A DNA stretch of 64,000 nt, taken from assembly GCF_016919245.1 (NCBI RefSeq), contig NZ_JAFEJA010000001.1, positions 5,729,501-5,793,500 on the forward strand, written 5' to 3'. Position 1 is the first letter of the stretch. Every line of letters starts with the position of its first letter. The translations under genes were made by a program, and so were the position numbers. This document shows, in pieces, positions 59,571-64,000 of the stretch. This DNA is from Streptomyces zhihengii (lineage in GTDB: Bacteria; Actinomycetota; Actinomycetes; Streptomycetales; Streptomycetaceae). Under the pieces are notes generated by a model. That model saw only the letters and a program-made list of their open reading frames with translations, did not search any database and had not been told where the DNA came from.

Positions 59571-59597
59571 GCCGCCCATCCTGCCGCAGCGGGCCCG

Positions 59598-60272
59598 TCA
59601 CCCGACGACGCGGGCCACCAGCAGACCGTCCCAGCCCTTCACGCCCACGGTCTGGACGGCGGTGGCGTCCAGCCGGGGCTCGTTCGCGACGAGTTCGAAC
59701 ATCTCCCTGGTCCCCGTGACCGCCGGGTCCCCGCTCGACGCGTCCGTCACGGCGCCGCCGCGCACGACGTTGTCCACGACGATCAGGCTGCCCGGACGGG
59801 TCAGCCGCAGCGCCCACTCCACGTAGCGCGGGTTGTTGACCTTGTCCGCGTCGACGAAGACCAGGTCGAACGGGCCCGCGCCGGGCTCCTTCTCGATGCG
59901 CGGCAGCAGGTCGAGCGCGGCCCCGGTGCGCACCTCGGCCACCGCGCCCAGCCCCGCGTGCTCCAGATTCGCGCGGGCGACGTCCGCGTGCGCCGGGTCG
60001 AACTCCAGCGAGATCAGCCGGCCGTTCTCCGGCAGGGCGCGCGCCAGCCAGATCGCCGAATAGCCGCCGAGCGTACCGATCTCCAGGATCCGCCGCGCAC
60101 CCATCACCCGGGCCAGCAGATGCAGGAACTTGCCCTGGTTGGGGGCCACCGCGATCGGCGGCAGCCCGGCCGCCGCGCTCGCCGCGAGGGCCGCGTCGAG
60201 CGCCTCGTCCGCGGGCGCCAGCAGTTCGGTGACGTACTGGTCGACCGCGTTCCACCTGTCCTGAGTCGTCAT
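59598..60272 (-). CDS. SAM-dependent O-methyltransferase (caffeoyl-CoA type)
   Basis: 224 residues. Class I methyltransferase: motif I RILEIGTLGGYSAIWLARAL, the acidic end of strand 2 LISLEFDPAHADVARANL, and FDLVFVDADKVNNPRYVEWAL, then GSLIVVDNVVRGGAVTD (metal-binding D and N). This is the O-methyltransferase family 3 pattern, with the VDADK motif that binds the divalent metal. The natural substrate is probably a catechol-type metabolite. It is 27 bp upstream of the ABM gene on the same strand, so possibly cotranscribed. Confidence 0.93.
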   Translation of the reverse strand: MTTQDRWNAVDQYVTELLAPADEALDAALAASAAAGLPPIAVAPNQGKFLHLLARVMGARRILEIGTLGGYSAIWLARALPENGRLISLEFDPAHADVARANLEHAGLGAVAEVRTGAALDLLPRIEKEPGAGPFDLVFVDADKVNNPRYVEWALRLTRPGSLIVVDNVVRGGAVTDASSGDPAVTGTREMFELVANEPRLDATAVQTVGVKGWDGLLVARVVG

Positions 60273-60329
60273 GCGCCCAACCTATTTCAGGCTCCGGCCC
60301 GGCGGGGAGCACATCGCGGGCGGCCGGGA

Positions 60330-61457
60330 TCAGCCGAGCGGGGGCGGCACCGTCACCGGGGCCGGCGGGGCGACGGGACGCGTGCGGCGGGCCCGCAGCA
60401 CCCATGCGCCCAGCCCGGTCAGGAGCGCGGCGCCGCCGCCGGACGTCAGCAGCCACGCCGGAATGCCGGCGAACGTCAGCAGTTCGTCCTCGTACACCAC
60501 CCGCCGAAAGGATGTGTCCTCGGCGGCCGGGCGCAGTTCGTGGTCGCCGTCGATCCTGCCGGGCTCGGGGAAGCTCTGGTCGAGCACCGTGAGGAAGCGT
60601 TCCTCCCCGCCGGTGAGGCGGCCCACCGCCCCGGTCGGCGCGACCTTCCCGGCGAAGGTGACCTCGGGCTCCCGGCCGCCGATCGCCGAGACGGGCTCCA
60701 TCCGGTGGGCGGCCAGCACGAACAGGCCGAGCGACTGCGGCGTCGCCGCACGGCGCGAGAGGCGCATCGGGTAGACCAGCTCGTCACTGGCGAAGGTGAT
60801 CCTCAGCGGGTCCAGCGCGCCCCGCAGCACCGCGCCCTCCTCGCGGGGCGCCAGCCGGACCGCCACGTACTCCCAGCCCCGGTCGGTGTACGGCCGCAGG
60901 TCCTCGGTGAGCCCCTCCGGCAGGTCGAAGCCGTTCTCGCCGAGCCAGCGGCTCAGCGCCCCGGGGTCGGCGGACGCCAGCCGCGCCACGTCGAAGTCGC
61001 CGAGCCGTTCACGGCCGACGACGTCCACACCGGCGGCGCCCGGGAGGGGGGCCGCAGCGCCCGCCCCGTCCACGTCGTCGAACGGCCAGTCCCCGCCGCG
61101 CGGCCAGAAGTAGGGGCGCTCCCGGTGCTCGGGCGCGGCCGCCCGCACCAGCTCGTCGAAGAGCGCGGCCTCCCCGAGCTCCACCTCTGCGCGGCCCGGC
61201 ACCGGCATGATCCACGCCGCCCGCGGGGCGTCGCCGCCGACGGTGAACCGCATGACGATCTGCTCGGTGCGGCCGTCCCAGGCCACCACCGAGGTCTCCC
61301 GGCCGACCGAGATCCGCGCGTTCCTGTCCGGGATCATCGCGCCGCAGCCGCAGGCATGGGCCGGCGCGACCAGCGAGCCGAACTGGAGTGCCAGCAGCGC
61401 GATCATCACGGTGAGCATGCGTGCGAGCACGCTGCGTTCTTGTATGTTCCCCCGCAT
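60330..61457 (-). CDS. DUF2330 family membrane-anchored protein
   Basis: 375 residues. A signal peptide (MLTVMIALLALQFGSLVAPAHA) is followed by the CGCGAMIPDRNARISVGRETSVVAWDGR start of DUF2330, with the CGCG motif immediately after cleavage. AAWIMPVPGRAEVELGEAALFDEL, PLRITFASDELVYPMRLSRRA, and RRVVYEDELLTFAGIPAWLLTSGGG are further family features. A membrane helix near the C-terminus (WLLTSGGGAALLTGLGAWVL) then Pro/Val. DUF2330 is of unknown function, often secreted. The start at 61457 leaves a 15-residue lead-in; an inner ATG at MLTV is an alternative. Confidence 0.85.
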   Translation of the reverse strand: MRGNIQERSVLARMLTVMIALLALQFGSLVAPAHACGCGAMIPDRNARISVGRETSVVAWDGRTEQIVMRFTVGGDAPRAAWIMPVPGRAEVELGEAALFDELVRAAAPEHRERPYFWPRGGDWPFDDVDGAGAAAPLPGAAGVDVVGRERLGDFDVARLASADPGALSRWLGENGFDLPEGLTEDLRPYTDRGWEYVAVRLAPREEGAVLRGALDPLRITFASDELVYPMRLSRRAATPQSLGLFVLAAHRMEPVSAIGGREPEVTFAGKVAPTGAVGRLTGGEERFLTVLDQSFPEPGRIDGDHELRPAAEDTSFRRVVYEDELLTFAGIPAWLLTSGGGAALLTGLGAWVLRARRTRPVAPPAPVTVPPPLG

Positions 61458-61657
61458 GCCCCCTGTGACGGGCCCGCCTGCCGGGCGGTTCCCGCACGAC
61501 GCCGCCCCCGGGTACGGGCGGGCGGCGGACGACGGACAGTCGACAGGGTGACGGCCGGGCGAGGAGGGGGGCGCCCGGATCCCTGCCACGGGGCGGCACG
61601 ACGCTCCGCGGACACCCCGCGGGCGTACGGACGAGTGGTGGGAAGGCGCGGCGCGAG

Positions 61658-63673
61658 GTGGTGAACACGGAGCAGGGCGTGTGCGGCAGGACGGCGGCTT
61701 CGAGGATCGGCGCGGCCAGGGCGGCGCTCTGGCTGGTGGCGGCCCTGCTCGCCGCACGGCAGACGGCGGCCGTCCTCACCCGGCCCCCCGGCGAGCGCCT
61801 CGTCGACCTGGAGGCCTGGACCGGTCCGCAGGGCGTGCCGCACCTGAGCGGTCCGCTCTACGACGCCGGCCGCTTCACCGGCACCCCGTTCGCCGGGCTT
61901 GTGCTCAGACCCTTCGCCGACTCCGCCCAGCAGACCCTGGGGGTGGTCTGGACGTTCGGCACCCTGCTGCTGGTCGTCGCCATCGGGCTGGTGGTCTCGC
62001 GGGCCCTGCCGGTGCCCGTCTCACGGCGCAGCACCCTGCTCGCGGCCCCCGTCGCCGTCAGCCTGCTGATGCTGTCGCTGCCGGTGCGGGGCAGCTTCCA
62101 CCTCGGGCAGACCGGCGTCATCCCGGTGCTCCTGGTGCTGCTCGGCTGCTTCGCCGCGCGCGGGGAGCGGTCGGCCGGGCTGCTCGTCGGCCTCGGCGCC
62201 GCCCTCCAGCCCACCGTGCTGCTCTTCGCGCCGCTGCTGTGGTTCACCGGCCGCCGCCGGGCCGCCGTCGGCGCGGCGGGCACCTTCGCCGGACTCACCG
62301 CGCTCGCCTGGGCGGTGCACCCGGGGGACTCCTGGGCGTACTGGATCCACCACGTGGCCGGAGCCGGCCTCGGCGGCGGCCCCGGCGGCCCGGCCAACCA
62401 GTCCCTGCACGGCGCCCTGCTGCGCCTCGGTCTCCAGGGCCCGGCGGAGATCGCCCTGTGCGCCGCGCTCGCCGTCGTCGTGACCGTGCTGGGCCTGCGC
62501 CGTGCCGTGCGGTACGCCGGGGACGGGCAGATGCTGCTGGCCGTCGCGATCACCGGCTGCGTCGCCGTCGCCGTCTCCCCGACCGCCTGGCAGCACCAGC
62601 TCCTGTGGGTGCTGCTCGCCGTCGTCGGCCGCGTCGGCAGGCGCGCGGGCGACCGCCTGCTGTGGCCCGTCCTGGTGGTCCTGGTGACGACCCTGCCGGG
62701 CTCGATGCTGCTGCCCGACCTGGTGCCGCTCCATCCGCTGCGGGACAACACCCTGCTGGTGGCCGCCCTCGCCGCCGCCTGCGGCGTCCCGTTCCTCCGG
62801 CTCGGCTCCCCGTACTTCCGTCGCCCGGTGCCCACCGAGTACGCGCGCCCGGCGCCCGCGCGGTGGGGTGCCGTGCCGCTGCTGCCGTTCTGGCGGCGGG
62901 CGCTCAGCCGCCCCAACCTGCTGCTGGAACTGCTGGTCATAAGAGCCGGATACTCGGTGTACTCGCACATCAGGGCCGCGGCCACCGGCGGTGTCGACGC
63001 CGCGGAGGCCCACGCCCGGCAGGTGCTGTCCCTGGAGCGGGCGCTCGGCATCGACATCGAGCACACGGCCAACCACCTGGTGGCCGGGGTGCCGTGGGCG
63101 GAGGCGTTCTTCGACTTCTACTACACGTCGTTCCACTTCACGGTCCCGCTCGCGGTCCTCGGAGTGCTCTGGGTCCGCCGCCCGGCCGACTTCCGCTGGG
63201 CCCGCACCTCACTGGCCTTCGCCACGCTCCTGGCGCTCCTCGGCTTCTGGCTCTATCCGCTGGCGCCGCCGCGGCTGATGCCCGGACTCGGCTACATCGA
63301 CACCGTGCACGGCCCGCAGGACCTCGCCAACCCGGACTACGGGGCGATGACGGCCGTCACCAACCAGTACGCCGCCATGCCGTCGCTGCACTTCGGCTGG
63401 GCCCTGTGGTGCGGGCTGGTGGTGCTCGCGCTCGCGCCCGGGCTGTGGACGAAGCTGCTCGGCCTGCTGCACCCGCTGTTCACGGTGTGCGCGATCGTGG
63501 CGACCGCCAACCACTGGGTGCTGGACGCGGTGGGCGGCGCGCTGGTGGTCGGCGCCGGATTCGCCCTCACCCACGTCCTGTCGGGCCGGCGGGCGCTGCT
63601 GCTCCCGCCCCGCTCGGTGCCGCCCGCGCGGGCGGCCGGCACGACGGACGCACCGGCCCGCACACATGCGTGA
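61658..63673 (+). CDS. Bifunctional GT87 glycosyltransferase / PAP2 phosphatase family membrane protein
   Basis: 671 residues, polytopic. The N-terminal half (about 1-400) has GT87 mannosyltransferase-like features (GGLxDL-like DLEAWTGPQGVPHLSGPLYD, FTGTPFAGLVLRPFA, GSFHLGQTGVIPVLLVLLGC, SPTAWQHQLLWVLL). The C-terminal half (about 430-640) is a PAP2/inositol-phosphorylceramide-synthase-like domain with FYYTSFHFTVPLA, MPSLHFGWALW and NHWVLDAVGGA, giving the His/Asp catalytic set. The fusion is common in streptomycetes and is thought to build phospholipid-linked mannosides. GTG start at 61658. Confidence 0.87.
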   Translation: MVNTEQGVCGRTAASRIGAARAALWLVAALLAARQTAAVLTRPPGERLVDLEAWTGPQGVPHLSGPLYDAGRFTGTPFAGLVLRPFADSAQQTLGVVWTFGTLLLVVAIGLVVSRALPVPVSRRSTLLAAPVAVSLLMLSLPVRGSFHLGQTGVIPVLLVLLGCFAARGERSAGLLVGLGAALQPTVLLFAPLLWFTGRRRAAVGAAGTFAGLTALAWAVHPGDSWAYWIHHVAGAGLGGGPGGPANQSLHGALLRLGLQGPAEIALCAALAVVVTVLGLRRAVRYAGDGQMLLAVAITGCVAVAVSPTAWQHQLLWVLLAVVGRVGRRAGDRLLWPVLVVLVTTLPGSMLLPDLVPLHPLRDNTLLVAALAAACGVPFLRLGSPYFRRPVPTEYARPAPARWGAVPLLPFWRRALSRPNLLLELLVIRAGYSVYSHIRAAATGGVDAAEAHARQVLSLERALGIDIEHTANHLVAGVPWAEAFFDFYYTSFHFTVPLAVLGVLWVRRPADFRWARTSLAFATLLALLGFWLYPLAPPRLMPGLGYIDTVHGPQDLANPDYGAMTAVTNQYAAMPSLHFGWALWCGLVVLALAPGLWTKLLGLLHPLFTVCAIVATANHWVLDAVGGALVVGAGFALTHVLSGRRALLLPPRSVPPARAAGTTDAPARTHA

Positions 63674-63713
63674 ACCCCCGGGGTGCGGGACGGCCGTCCC
63701 GCACCCCGGGGGT
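63674..63713. terminator. Perfect 40-bp palindrome after the GT87-PAP2 gene
   Basis: The sequence immediately after the stop is perfectly self-complementary over 20 bp each side of the centre at 63693/63694. As RNA it folds into a very stable hairpin. It lies between the GT87-PAP2 gene and the convergent transglycosylase gene, so it should terminate both. The gap 63674-63805 holds no gene. Confidence 0.85.
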
Positions 63714-63805
63714 CCGGATCGTCGCGTCCCGCCATGGTCCGTCCGCCCGGACGGCTGCGCCACCCGGGGGACGGCGGGCCGGTCCCGCCGGCCGGGGCGT
63801 TCCGC

Positions 63806-64000
63806 TCAGTACCAGTGGTTGTTCTGCCAGAAGTCCCAGGCGCCGCACGGGCTGCCGTAACGGTCCTTCATGTAGTCCAGGCCCCACTCGATCTGGGTCT
63901 GCGGGTTGGTCTTCCAGTCCGTGCCCGCGGAGGCCATCTTCGAGCCCGGCAGCGCCTGGACCAGGCCGTACGCGCCGGAGGAGGCATTGGTCGCGGTGTG
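63806..64000 (-). CDS. Transglycosylase-like protein, C-terminal part
   Basis: The last 64 residues of a protein entering from the right edge: ATNASSGAYGLVQALPGSKM, then ASAGTDWKTNPQTQIEWGLDYMKDRYGSPCGAWDFWQNNHWY. This matches the C-terminal half of secreted lytic-transglycosylase-like (SLT/resuscitation-promoting-type) domains of Streptomyces, with the GxAYGLxQ-x-LPGxKM and NP-x-xQIxWGLxYI-x-x-RYGSPCxAW pattern. The catalytic Glu and signal peptide lie outside the window. Cleaves peptidoglycan by family knowledge. Confidence 0.85.
   Translation of the reverse strand, partial: HTATNASSGAYGLVQALPGSKMASAGTDWKTNPQTQIEWGLDYMKDRYGSPCGAWDFWQNNHWY

Overview
The window is about 73% G+C, with GTG starts, ATGA/GTGA start-stop overlaps and gene families typical of streptomycetes (DUF5753 XRE regulators, DUF574-type methyltransferase, Excalibur and DUF4097 proteins). 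It is best read as a chromosomal segment of a Streptomyces or close relative that carries one integrated mobile element. All functional calls are by recognition of sequence motifs; no search was run.

Layout. 1-6.4 kb: 5' end of a DedA protein, a divergent two-component system (histidine kinase and NarL-type regulator), an FmdB-type zinc ribbon, a DUF4383 membrane protein, a coiled-coil membrane protein and a DUF4097 lipoprotein. 6.5-21.5 kb: a 15-kb actinomycete integrative and conjugative element (AICE) inserted in tRNA-Val(TAC), bounded by 44-bp direct repeats. Its left part holds the integrase, an XRE regulator, an excisionase and a long rightward operon: zinc-ribbon/TOPRIM/DUF3987 replication protein, small proteins, an HNH nuclease and a phage-type small terminase. 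A regulator module (small protein, DUF6879, XRE-DUF5753) follows. The right part is a leftward transfer operon: FtsK/TraB-like translocase, Spd-like membrane proteins and small proteins. The two operons converge on a 386-bp noncoding region packed with stem-loops, a candidate clt/origin.

21.5-34 kb: accessory chromosome. It contains a small secreted protein, a DUF4062 protein facing a two-gene operon of unknown function (a possible conflict or defence locus), DUF3592 and other small membrane proteins, a GYD-domain remnant, an Excalibur protein, an Rrf2 regulator with a divergent NmrA-like oxidoreductase, a lipoprotein, a PH-domain protein, a DUF574-type methyltransferase and a TauE/SafE permease.

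34.3-46.4 kb: corrin-ring cluster. cobN sits behind a cobalamin riboswitch. cobG, cobH and a cobI-cobJ fusion are translationally coupled, cobK and cbiD are divergent with only 11 bp between start codons, and cobL-cobM are coupled. Together they take precorrin-2 to the cobalt-insertion step; the aerobic CobG coexists with the anaerobic-type CbiD, and no CobF is present here.

46.7-64 kb: housekeeping and envelope genes. These are DUF2277, DedA, DoxX, a PhoD-like phosphatase whose stop codon lies in a 38-bp tandem repeat, a secreted HNH nuclease, an UPF0014 permease, a HAD phosphatase, a frameshifted peptidoglycan-binding protein, a DHA2 transporter with a C-terminal winged-helix-like tail, a GNAT acetyltransferase, two coupled low-complexity proteins, an ABM monooxygenase, an O-methyltransferase, a DUF2330 protein, a GT87-PAP2 fusion and the C-terminus of a transglycosylase-like protein. 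Several intergenic gaps hold near-perfect hairpins or short tandem repeats.
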